Below, piece by piece: positions 1 through 7,331 of a stretch of 40,046 nt of DNA. The translations under genes were made by a program, and so were the position numbers. A model generated the notes under the pieces. It was not told the DNA's origin. It saw only the letters and a program-made list of their open reading frames with translations, and did not search any database. Source of the stretch: JASFUX01 sp050050115 (lineage in GTDB: Bacteria; Pseudomonadota; Alphaproteobacteria; Caulobacterales; Maricaulaceae); assembly GCA_050050115.1 (NCBI GenBank), contig JASFUX010000002.1, forward strand, positions 1 to 40,046, in the 5' to 3' direction. How positions within the stretch are numbered: position 1 is the stretch's first letter; each line of letters starts with the position of its first letter.

Positions 1-2431
1 CGTTGATGTCGAACGTCGGGTGTTGATTGGCGCGTTGAGTGCTGATTGCGCCGGCTTCATCGAACGAGTCGAACAGGTTGTTGACGTAACCCGTCACCGT
101 CCAGGCGTCGTTCGAATAGCTCACCGCGATATTGTGCCGATCGTAGGAGTCGAGCGTCAGGCTGTCCCCTCGTCCACCGGTCCGCGTCAACACTTCGCTG
201 ATCGCCGTGACCGAGTAGTCGAAGTCGAGATAGCCGCCGGCGAACGGCATGTTGTAGTTCGCAAACAGCGAGAACTGATGCTCAGGATACCCTGGGAGCC
301 GGTCGCCCGCCTCGCCGTCATCGAAGCACGAAGCGAACGGCGAAGGCGCGGGATTGCCGGCGGTCACAGGACCCGGGATGCAGATTTCGCCCGGGGCCAC
401 CACGGCCGGATCGCTGATCGGGAACGTCCGGATCAGGTTCGGCACGCCTTCGGTCAGCTCGGTGTTATTGTAGCCGTAGTTCCCGCGCAGCGAGAAATTG
501 TCCGTTAACTGAGCGTCGAAGAACAACTCAAGGCCCTTCGACTCCGCGCCGCTGCCGTTGATGGTGATCGGAATATTCGCGTTCACCGTCGCCGAGGAGA
601 CCTGAGGATCGGTCCAATCGATGAAGTAAACAGCGCCGTTGACCGTCAGATCACCGCCAAACCACTGCGTGCGGGCGCCGACCTCGTAGTTGGTCGTGCT
701 GTCGGGGAAATACTGCTCTTCAAACGGTAGAGCGCAGGCGCCTTGGTTGGGCGGAATCGGATCGGGACACGGCGCGAGACCGTTGTTGTCGCCGATGCGA
801 TACCCTTCGGACACCGTGAAGTAGCCGAGGATGTCGTCGGTGAACTGATAGGATGTGTTGAACTTGCCCAGGATCCCGTCGTCTTCCTGCCCGGTTTGCT
901 CAAAATCCGTGAGAATCTGATCGGGTGGATCGCCGAAGAAGACGGTGTTGAGGAGCGGGAAGTCGACCGAACTCAAGGTCGAGAGCTCATACTCGTAGTA
1001 GCGCGCCCCGACCGTGACGTTCCACCGGTCGGTGATGTCGTAGCCAAGCTCGCCGAAGATCGCCTTCTCGGTCAGCTCAGTATCGCTGACGGAATAGTAC
1101 TCGAGGCTGTCCGGCCTCAGCTGCACGCCGCCGAAGTTGTCGACAGCGAACTGATCGTAGCCCGGGGTGAATTCACTGCTAGTCGAAAAGCCATCGGCGT
1201 CGTTGTAGAAGCCGCCCACGATCCAGCTCAAAGGACCGTCGGAGGTCGAAACCAGCCGAACCTCCTGATTGAAGGTCGTATCGTCGCGCTCTTCGAGTGT
1301 GTACGCGGTGAAGGCCGGGAACGCCTCGTAGCTGTACTCGAGGGTGATCAGCAGGTCGTTCTGGTCGCGCTGGCCGCGATCGGAATATTCCGAATAGCCC
1401 GTCGCAGAGGTCAGCTCGGCGAATCCGAGATCGGCGACGATCTCGAGCGCAAGCAGCTCGTTTTCGCGATCATTCGGTTCAAGAACGCGTTTGGCGTTTT
1501 GGTACCGCTCGGTCATCGCCGTGCTGCGCCAACTCGAGATCTGACGCCCGCCCGATTCGATGTCCTGGTAGTAGTACGTCAGGTTCGCGTCGATAGCGGA
1601 TGTCGGCTGCCAACGCAGTCCGATGCGTCCCGAGAGGGTCTCTTCCGTGTTCGTATCTTCGGCATTACGAAGATTAGCGTCGAAGGTGGCCTGATCGTCG
1701 AAGATGACGTCGGGATTGGAAACGCCGATCTCGCGCACCACGAAGGGCTGATCGATGAAGCCGGTGTCGTTGAGGAAATCGAGCGAGCCGCGGATCGCGA
1801 GGTTGTCGGAGATCGGCAAGTTCGCCGTGAAGCCCAGGTCCGTGCTGATCCCGTCGCCTTCGCCGTAGGAGTAAGCGTCGCCGCGCACGTTGAAATACTG
1901 GGCCGAGAAGTCCGGCCGGTTCGGGATATAGCGCACCGCGCCGCCGAGCGTGCCCGCGCCGTAGAGCGTGCCTTGCGGCCCGATCAGAAACTCGACCCGC
2001 TCCATGTCGTTGAGCCGAAGCTCCACGTAGAACGGAATTTCCCCAAGGTAAGTGCCGACGGTGCCGCCGCCGTTGTTGCCGTCGCCAACGCCCTCGCCGG
2101 AGCCGATCGGGTCGGCGTTGAGGCCCCGGAAGACGATCTGGTTGGACGAGCGCGCGCCCTGGTCGACAATGAAGACGCCCGGCACCCAGGAGGCGATCTC
2201 CGTCAGGTCGCCGATGCCCTGCTGCTCGATCTGCGCTCCGCCAAGTGCAGCAATGTTCACCGGAATGTCCTGGACACTCTCGGCGCGCCGCGTGCCGGTG
2301 ACGACGATGACGTCGTCGTCATCCTGAGCGAAAGCTGGCGCTCCGAGACCGAGCGGCGCGGCTGCTAGAGCAAGCACGCTCGCTGAACCAAGAAGAAACG
2401 CATGCGTGTTCGCTCGAGCCGGATTTTTCAT
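1..2431 (-). CDS. TonB-dependent outer-membrane receptor, C-terminus cut by the window edge
   Basis: Reading the minus strand from ATG at 2431 gives an open frame of about 810 codons that leaves the window without a stop. It begins with a signal peptide ending near APAFAQ, followed by an acidic stretch and a TonB box-like VIVVTGTRR. The plug domain follows (QDIPVNIAALGGAQIEQQG, later VFRGLNADP, then RVEFLIGPQGTLYGAGTLGG and AVRYIPNRPD, the usual end of the plug). The remainder is beta-barrel in character, with alternating aromatic strands such as YFTVSEGYRIG and NYEVGARTQWF. A Shine-Dalgarno AGGGAG lies 7 nt before the ATG. Such receptors import siderophores, vitamin B12, glycans or other bulky ligands using TonB-ExbBD energy; the ligand cannot be read here. 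The length and repeated aromatic strands resemble the FecA/oligosaccharide-type receptors abundant in Caulobacterales. It is divergent from a TPR-sulfotransferase gene. Identity as a TonB receptor is certain; substrate is unknown. Confidence 0.95.
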   Translation of the reverse strand, partial: MKNPARANTHAFLLGSASVLALAAAPLGLGAPAFAQDDDDVIVVTGTRRAESVQDIPVNIAALGGAQIEQQGIGDLTEIASWVPGVFIVDQGARSSNQIVFRGLNADPIGSGEGVGDGNNGGGTVGTYLGEIPFYVELRLNDMERVEFLIGPQGTLYGAGTLGGAVRYIPNRPDFSAQYFNVRGDAYSYGEGDGISTDLGFTANLPISDNLAIRGSLDFLNDTGFIDQPFVVREIGVSNPDVIFDDQATFDANLRNAEDTNTEETLSGRIGLRWQPTSAIDANLTYYYQDIESGGRQISSWRSTAMTERYQNAKRVLEPNDRENELLALEIVADLGFAELTSATGYSEYSDRGQRDQNDLLITLEYSYEAFPAFTAYTLEERDDTTFNQEVRLVSTSDGPLSWIVGGFYNDADGFSTSSEFTPGYDQFAVDNFGGVQLRPDSLEYYSVSDTELTEKAIFGELGYDITDRWNVTVGARYYEYELSTLSSVDFPLLNTVFFGDPPDQILTDFEQTGQEDDGILGKFNTSYQFTDDILGYFTVSEGYRIGDNNGLAPCPDPIPPNQGACALPFEEQYFPDSTTNYEVGARTQWFGGDLTVNGAVYFIDWTDPQVSSATVNANIPITINGSGAESKGLELFFDAQLTDNFSLRGNYGYNNTELTEGVPNLIRTFPISDPAVVAPGEICIPGPVTAGNPAPSPFASCFDDGEAGDRLPGYPEHQFSLFANYNMPFAGGYLDFDYSVTAISEVLTRTGGRGDSLTLDSYDRHNIAVSYSNDAWTVTGYVNNLFDSFDEAGAISTQRANQHPTFDIN

Positions 2432-2614
2432 GAAAGATCTCCCTCTGGCGCGCCATGTATGCGGAAGTGAATATCGTTTAGTTGTGCGCCGCAGCGGCAA
2501 TCAGTCCAGTGGATAGCCGATCGAAAGCAAAGCGTCGGCGACGTTTGTCGCTTCTTGTGACAATTTCGTCACGTTCGGCGAGTTGCTCCCAAACGCCGTG
2601 CTAGGAAGCGCGAT
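2432..2614. promoter_or_regulatory. Divergent promoter region with an inverted repeat
   Basis: This 183-nt spacer separates the start codons of the TonB receptor (minus) and the TPR-sulfotransferase (plus), so both promoters should lie in it. It is less GC-rich than its flanks. An inverted repeat GTGAC-AATTTC-GTCAC occupies 2557-2572, about 43 nt before the sulfotransferase start, and could be an operator. I could not fix -35/-10 pairs with confidence on either strand. Confidence 0.4.
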
Positions 2615-4195
2615 ATGGTGGACCCAGACCAGTTGAGCACCGCGCTTGACGAAGCCGAGCGTCTTCTCGCAGCGCGGCGCTACCGCGAGGCGCATGCGCT
2701 ATGCATCGACGTCTTGAAGCGCGACCCGCAACGCGGGCGCGCCTTCGAGCTGCTCGGCATGCTGACGGCCGATCATGGAAATGTCGCCAAAGCGCTCGAG
2801 CTGTTCGATCGGGCGCTCGCCGCCGGTCCCGAAAGCGCGCGCGCTCACGCCCATCGCGCCAAAGCCCTGACCGCGCTCACCCGCGCGCCTGAAGCCCGCG
2901 CCGCCGCCGAGCGCGCCGCCGCTGTCGATCCGCGAGACGCCCATACGCTCGACACCATCGGCGTGGTCTTCACGCGGACCGGCGACCACGCCCGCGCAGT
3001 CGACTTCTTTCGTCGCGCCACGCAGATCGATCCGCGCCAAGCGAACTACTTCTACAACCTCGGCGCGGCGGAAGAATTTCTCGGCGACTTCGCCGCCGCG
3101 GAGACCGCATTGCGTCAATCGATCAAGCTCGATCCCGCGAACCACCGCGCCTATTCCTCGCTCGTCGCCCTGAAGCGCCAGACCGATGAGGAAAATGAAG
3201 CGTCGGCGCTCAAGCGGCTGTTCGCCGAGAAAAGCGAGGATCCCGAAGCCGCGCTCCATATCGGGCATGCACTCGCCAAGACGTATGAAGACCTGGGCGA
3301 GCCTGAACGCGCGCTCGAATGGCTGAACAAGGCGAAAGCCGCCAAGTGGGCGTCGCTGAACTATGATCCGGCGACGGATCAGGCGCTATTTGAGGCCGCT
3401 AAACGCACGCTCGACGGGCCAAAGGATGAGAGCGGCTGGGCGTCGGCCGCGCCGATTTTCATCGTCGGTCTGCCGCGCACCGGCACGACCTTGGTCGACC
3501 GCATCCTGTCGAGCCATCCCGAGGTCGCCTCGGCCGGCGAGCTGACCGACTTCGCGCTGCACTTGAAGCGCGCGGCGGGCACGCCCTCGCCTTACGTGCT
3601 CGACGCCCCGACGCTGGATGCGGCGCGCACGCTCGACCTGACGCCGATCGGGCAAGCCTACGAGCAAAGCGCCCGCCGTGTCGTCGGCAACGTTCTGCGA
3701 TTCATCGACAAGATGCCGCTCAACTTCTTCTATGCAGCGCTGATCCGTCGCGCGTTGCCGAACGCGCGGATCATCCGTCTCAAGCGCGATCCGATGGACG
3801 CGGGGCTGTCGAACTATCGCCAGCTGTTTGCGACGACCTTCACCTACTACAGCTACGCCTACGATCTCGAGGCGACGGGCCGCTACGTTCTCGCCTTCGA
3901 AGACCTGATGACGCACTGGCGCGCGCACCTGCCACCCGAGCGCTACACAGAGGTCGCCTATGAGGACATCGTCGAGGATCTCGAACGCGAGACCCGCCGG
4001 CTTCTGGCGTTCTGCGATTTGCCTTGGGACGAGCGCTGCCTGCGTTTTTACGAAAACGACTCCCCGGTGGCGACCGCCAGCTCGGTGCAAGTACGCTCTC
4101 CGATTCACGCCCGTTCAATCGGCCGCTGGCGTCAGTATGGCGAAGGAATAGAGCCGCTCAAACGCGTTATCGAAGCGGGGTTGGAGACGTCGTAG
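2615..4195 (+). CDS. TPR-repeat sulfotransferase family protein
   Basis: The 526-residue product has two parts. Residues about 5-240 are tandem tetratricopeptide repeats (for example GNVAKALELFDRALAAGPES and GDHARAVDFFRRATQIDP). Residues about 279-525 are a sulfotransferase domain. The 5'-phosphosulfate loop is FIVGLPRTGTTLVDRILSSH (about 282-301), and the 3'-phosphate-binding segment is IRLKRDPMDAGLSN (about 387-400). The family moves sulfate from PAPS to a hydroxyl, amine or tyrosine; the acceptor here is not known. No signal peptide is visible, so it is probably cytoplasmic. The ATG at 2615 has AGGAAG 6 nt upstream. It is divergent from a TonB receptor, a pairing that I recall from other alphaproteobacteria (recall, not checked). 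A protein-modifying or small-molecule-sulfating role are both possible. Confidence 0.88.
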   Translation: MVDPDQLSTALDEAERLLAARRYREAHALCIDVLKRDPQRGRAFELLGMLTADHGNVAKALELFDRALAAGPESARAHAHRAKALTALTRAPEARAAAERAAAVDPRDAHTLDTIGVVFTRTGDHARAVDFFRRATQIDPRQANYFYNLGAAEEFLGDFAAAETALRQSIKLDPANHRAYSSLVALKRQTDEENEASALKRLFAEKSEDPEAALHIGHALAKTYEDLGEPERALEWLNKAKAAKWASLNYDPATDQALFEAAKRTLDGPKDESGWASAAPIFIVGLPRTGTTLVDRILSSHPEVASAGELTDFALHLKRAAGTPSPYVLDAPTLDAARTLDLTPIGQAYEQSARRVVGNVLRFIDKMPLNFFYAALIRRALPNARIIRLKRDPMDAGLSNYRQLFATTFTYYSYAYDLEATGRYVLAFEDLMTHWRAHLPPERYTEVAYEDIVEDLERETRRLLAFCDLPWDERCLRFYENDSPVATASSVQVRSPIHARSIGRWRQYGEGIEPLKRVIEAGLETS

Positions 4196-4204
4196 CGGGC
4201 GCCT

Positions 4205-4223
4205 CGGGTTAACCGTAAACCCG
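4205..4223 (+). terminator. Weak hairpin after the sulfotransferase gene
   Basis: CGGGTT and AACCCG form a 6-bp stem with a 7-nt loop, starting 10 nt after the sulfotransferase stop. No clear T-run follows, so this is at best a weak intrinsic terminator. Confidence 0.3.
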
Positions 4224-4231
4224 ACGGAAAT

Positions 4232-4260
4232 TTGTCTAAATACTGAGCAAGTTTTCTAAT
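4232..4260 (+). promoter_or_regulatory. Sigma-70-type promoter for the ParA-like gene
   Basis: TTGTCT (4232-4237) and TCTAAT (4255-4260) are separated by exactly 17 nt. The -10 matches the consensus TATAAT at five of six positions and the -35 matches TTGACA at four. The segment is AT-rich within GC-rich DNA. It predicts a transcript start near 4267 and a leader of about 90 nt before the ATG at 4360. Confidence 0.6.
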
Positions 4261-4359
4261 CGGGCGTCAGAACTTCCTCGGCACTCTTTGCTCGAACATC
4301 GCCGCTCCGCGCGTTCCTCACGCATTCCTGCGGGCGGCCCGAAGGGCAGGGAGTTCGCC

Positions 4360-5298
4360 ATGGCCGACGCGCGCGTTTTGGTTTTCGCGTCACAAAAAGG
4401 CGGGTCTGGCAAGACCACGCTTTCAGGACACATCGCGGTTGAGGCCGAGCGTGCGGGCGACGGGCCTGTCGCGCTCATCGACACCGACCCGCAAGGCAGT
4501 CTCGCCAAGTGGTGGAACGCGCGCTCGCAAGAAACGCCCGCGTTCGCCCATGCGCCGATCAAGGATCTCGAGGGTTGCCTCGATCATCTGAAGACCATGG
4601 GCTTCAAGCTCATCGTCGTCGACACGCCCCCGGCGGTCACCGAGACGATCGCCCATGTCGTCGCGCGCGCCGACCTCGTCATCGCGCCGACCCGGCCGAG
4701 CCCGCACGATCTGCGCGCCGTCGGCCCCACGGTCGACATCGCCGAATCCCTGAAGAAGCCGCTGCTGTTCGTCGTCAACTCGGCGACCGCGCGGGCGCGG
4801 ATCACCTCAGAGACGGCCGTCGCGCTTTCCCAGCACGGCGTCGTTGCGCCGGTGACGGTCCATCACCGGGTCGATTTCGCCGCCTCGATGATCGACGGAC
4901 GCACCGTCGGCGACATCCGGCCGGATTCAAAGTCGGCCAAGGAAATTTCCGAGCTCTGGCTCTACATCCGCAGCCGCCTAGCCAAGCTCGATCCGACCGA
5001 TCAGCGCTGGAGCGAGGGCCCCCGAGGCGACTTCTCCACCGCCGTGCTCACGCCCGAGAGCGGACATGAGCCGGCCGCCGCGCCGAGCGCGGACGAGATC
5101 GACGACATCGATCTGCCGTCTTGGGCCAATCTCGCCCCGGCCATCGCCGCGGCGAAAGCCCAACCTGAAGAGAGCCAGCCGGTCGCCGCGAACGGCAACT
5201 GGGACGGGGTCGACCGCCGCGTCGCCGATCGCGGTCCGCCCACGGGCAAGACCGAACGTCGGCATACGGCCGTGTTCGGCCGACGCGCCGTCAACTAG
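4360..5298 (+). CDS. Orphan ParA/MinD-family ATPase
   Basis: The 312-residue product begins with a deviant Walker A motif, SQKGGSGKTT (residues 11-20), with signature Lys13 and catalytic Lys18. LIDTDPQGS (39-47) is the A' motif and VVDTPPAV (86-93) the Walker B region. This is the ParA-type P-loop fold, whose dimers bind DNA nonspecifically and position cargo. Residues after about 215 are low-complexity and end in a basic tail with repeated RR pairs (DRRVADRG, ERRH, FGRR). I chose ATG 4360 because GGCAGGGAG lies just upstream and the ATPase fold begins there; an upstream in-frame codon at 4288 adds nonconserved-looking sequence. No parB, parS-like repeat or origin is nearby, so it is probably not the chromosomal ParA. 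The next gene (gap 52 nt) encodes a likely partner. Cargo unknown. Confidence 0.88.
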   Translation: MADARVLVFASQKGGSGKTTLSGHIAVEAERAGDGPVALIDTDPQGSLAKWWNARSQETPAFAHAPIKDLEGCLDHLKTMGFKLIVVDTPPAVTETIAHVVARADLVIAPTRPSPHDLRAVGPTVDIAESLKKPLLFVVNSATARARITSETAVALSQHGVVAPVTVHHRVDFAASMIDGRTVGDIRPDSKSAKEISELWLYIRSRLAKLDPTDQRWSEGPRGDFSTAVLTPESGHEPAAAPSADEIDDIDLPSWANLAPAIAAAKAQPEESQPVAANGNWDGVDRRVADRGPPTGKTERRHTAVFGRRAVN

Positions 5299-5350
5299 CC
5301 GTCCGTCCCTCCCAGCGCCGCCGCGCGTGCGATCAAGCTGAGCTCGTTCG

Positions 5351-5923
5351 ATGTCCCAATCTCCCTTCGCCTCGCTCCACGCCGGGCTGCTCGCGCGCAA
5401 AGGCGCCGCGCGGCCGAGCGTCGAGCCGCAAAGCTTCCCCATGCCGCGCGCCGAGACGCGGCCTGAACCGCGCGTCCGCGAGCTGTCCCCCCGCGAGACG
5501 CCGGCCGGGCCGGCGTCGTCCGGAGCGGTCCCTGCGACGCGTGCGGGGCGGATCGATCCAGGCCCCTCGGGTTGGTCGTCCCGCGCCGCTGCCGAGCCCC
5601 GGACGACGCCGGCCCACGAAACAACGCCGCCCCACAGCGAAGAAGCGCCTTTGGACCGCGATGCACGCCCGCAAAGCGACGCAGACCCGCAGAGCGACTC
5701 CCAGTCCGAACACGAAGCGCGCCAGCAGCGGGCCTACAAGACCAGCGTGCGCCTGACGCGCAATCAGGCCCGCGCCTTGAAGCTCGCCGCGATCATCCTC
5801 GATCGGCCGCAGCGCGAGCTGCTGGCGACCGGGCTCGAGCGCCAGCTCGAAGCGCTCGCCTGCTCGGACCTGCACCACTGCGCCTGCTTCCGCCGGATCG
5901 CGCGCGAGCTGTCGAAGAGCTGA
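5351..5923 (+). CDS. Disordered protein with a possible ribbon-helix-helix domain, likely partner of the ParA-like ATPase
   Basis: The 190-residue product has three visible parts. A short N-terminal motif with basic residues, FASLHAGLLARKGAARPS (6-23), is followed by about 100 residues rich in Pro, Arg, Ser and Glu that look disordered. Residues about 128-168 (YKTSVRLTRNQARALKLAAI, then a second helix with RPQRELLATGLERQLE) have the strand-helix-helix pattern of a ribbon-helix-helix DNA-binding fold. The C-terminus holds a Cys/His cluster, CSDLHHCACF (171-180), that could bind a metal. It lies 52 nt behind the ParA-like gene in the same direction, so co-transcription is likely. ParA ATPases of plasmids such as TP228 are stimulated by the flexible basic tail of an RHH partner (ParG); this layout suggests a similar role, by inference only. 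I do not recognise a named family. Confidence 0.7.
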   Translation: MSQSPFASLHAGLLARKGAARPSVEPQSFPMPRAETRPEPRVRELSPRETPAGPASSGAVPATRAGRIDPGPSGWSSRAAAEPRTTPAHETTPPHSEEAPLDRDARPQSDADPQSDSQSEHEARQQRAYKTSVRLTRNQARALKLAAIILDRPQRELLATGLERQLEALACSDLHHCACFRRIARELSKS

Positions 5924-5945
5924 GGTTGCGGCCGAGCGCTGAGGA

Positions 5946-6926
5946 TCAGGCCTCAGCAGTCGCCTCATGCGCGCGACGCCATTCCCCCGGCGGCGCGCCG
6001 ACGAGCTTCTTGAACGCGCGGTTGAACGCCGCTTCGGACTGGTAGCCGACCTCGGCGGCCGCCTGCGCGATTGAGACGCCCGGCCGCTCGAGCGCGCGGG
6101 CGGCGAGCTGCATCCGCCAACGGCCCAGGTAGCGCATCGGGGGTTCCTGGACGAAGTGCGTAAACCGCTCTGAAAAGGCCGAACGCGACAGCCCCGCCTC
6201 CTTGGCCAACCGCTCGAGCGTCCAGGCTTCAGCGGGCCGGCCATGGATGAGCGCTAGGGCTGCGCCGACGTGGCGGTCGCGCAGTCCGGAGAACCAGCTC
6301 TGCTCTTCCTCGGGCAGCGTCTCGATGTGTTGGCGCACGGCCTGGATGAACATCAGCTCACTGAGCTTGGCGAGGACGGACTCCCCGCCCGGTCGCGAGG
6401 CTTGCCCTTCGGCGAGCGCAACGCGGATCAGATCGCAGGTCAAGTTCGCGCCGTCCTGCGGGCATTTGACATGAAGCATGCGCGGCAATGCGTCGAGCAG
6501 CGGGTTGTAGGGCCGCTTGTCGCAGCCGAGAAAGCCGCATACGAGGCGGGTTTCTTCTCCCCCGCCTTCGAATTCGCTCACGACGAAGGGCAGCGGCCGA
6601 TCCGTCGGGCGCTGAAAGACCTCCCAGTTCGGCGCGGCGCTCAGCCCAGGCTCGGACGCCATCCGGTGGTCGTCGCCGCGGGGAAACAGGATCGCATCGC
6701 CGGCCTCGAGCCGCACCGGCGGCGCGCTGTCGTCGGAGAGCTCCGCCCAGCACCCGCCGTCGAGGGCGATATGGAACGAAATCACATGCTCCGCATCGGG
6801 CATGATCTTTTCCGACACGGCGCTCATCGGCGGCTCCTCGGCGACCCAGGGCGCCGCCGCCCGCACGTCGAAATAGACCGCGCCTGTCAGCCGAACAGCG
6901 CGCAGAACTTCCGATAGAACGTCCAC
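5946..6926 (-). CDS. AraC-family transcriptional regulator with N-terminal cupin
   Basis: The 326-residue product has an N-terminal cupin of the AraC-associated type (about 5-195, with GDAILFPRGDDHRM at 76-89) and a C-terminal double helix-turn-helix (about 218-318). The HTH contains WTLERLAKEAGLSRSAFSER and VSIAQAAAEVGYQSEAAFNR, the AraC signature. The cupin half should sense a small effector; regulators of this type often control oxidoreductase or efflux genes beside them. The start is GTG at 6926, with an unusually strong purine run, AGGAGGAGGAAG, directly before it. The gene converges with the ParA-partner gene (22 nt between stops). No obvious target lies next to it except the exported TPR protein at 7332 on the far side of the shared upstream region; the regulator may also control itself. 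Confidence 0.92.
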   Translation of the reverse strand: MDVLSEVLRAVRLTGAVYFDVRAAAPWVAEEPPMSAVSEKIMPDAEHVISFHIALDGGCWAELSDDSAPPVRLEAGDAILFPRGDDHRMASEPGLSAAPNWEVFQRPTDRPLPFVVSEFEGGGEETRLVCGFLGCDKRPYNPLLDALPRMLHVKCPQDGANLTCDLIRVALAEGQASRPGGESVLAKLSELMFIQAVRQHIETLPEEEQSWFSGLRDRHVGAALALIHGRPAEAWTLERLAKEAGLSRSAFSERFTHFVQEPPMRYLGRWRMQLAARALERPGVSIAQAAAEVGYQSEAAFNRAFKKLVGAPPGEWRRAHEATAEA

Positions 6927-7331
6927 CTTCCTCCTCCTCGCGGACGAACGATCAAGCCGTCGGAACGCTTGGTCAACTCGCGCCGCTCATTCGGACGATC
7001 AAGCAAGGCAAGAGGAAGATCGGTCATACCCGCCCTGCGCCCGCGCGCCTAGATCGCGTTTAACGACAAATCGCTTGGGCTGGGGCCCTCAAAGGAAACA
7101 ACGACAATGACCAAACCTGCGCGCAGTGCGCCTCTTGGCGAGGCTTCAACGCTCGCCCGCCACATGACGGCCTAAGCAGCGCCGTCTCGCCGCCATCCGG
7201 ACCGGATACGAGCCGGTCTTCTGTTCTGCTTAAGCCGAAAGAGCGGGCCAGCGGCGCCGACCGCCGCGCTCTTCGTGCTAGCCTTTTCATCAAAGCGCGT
7301 TCTCTCATCGCGCACGCTAGGGACCAAAATC
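6927..7331. promoter_or_regulatory. 405-nt divergent intergenic region with repeated GATCAAGC boxes
   Basis: The region lies between the AraC-type gene (minus) and the exported TPR gene (plus). GATCAAGC occurs at 6950-6957 and again at 6997-7004, both preceded by CGGACG-type sequence. GCTTGGTC at 6967-6974 is the reverse complement of the same box with one mismatch. These could be binding sites for the AraC-family regulator. A 22-codon reading frame at 7107-7175 is described separately. I see nothing else that I can name in the remainder, and no convincing -35/-10 pair for the TPR gene. Confidence 0.45.
7107..7175 (+). CDS. Possible 22-codon small ORF in the leader of the TPR gene
   Basis: ATG at 7107 opens a 22-codon frame (MTKPARSAPLGEASTLARHM followed by TA and a TAA stop), with AAAGGAAA about 8-15 nt upstream. 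It stands on the same strand as the exported TPR protein, 156 nt before that start. It could be a leader peptide, a small protein or chance. Nothing but the ribosome-binding sequence supports translation. Confidence 0.2.
   Translation: MTKPARSAPLGEASTLARHMTA

Noticed and set aside
743..2368. A 541-codon plus-strand frame opposite the TonB receptor
   Set aside because: Shadow of the receptor, whose plug and barrel motifs on the minus strand are clear.
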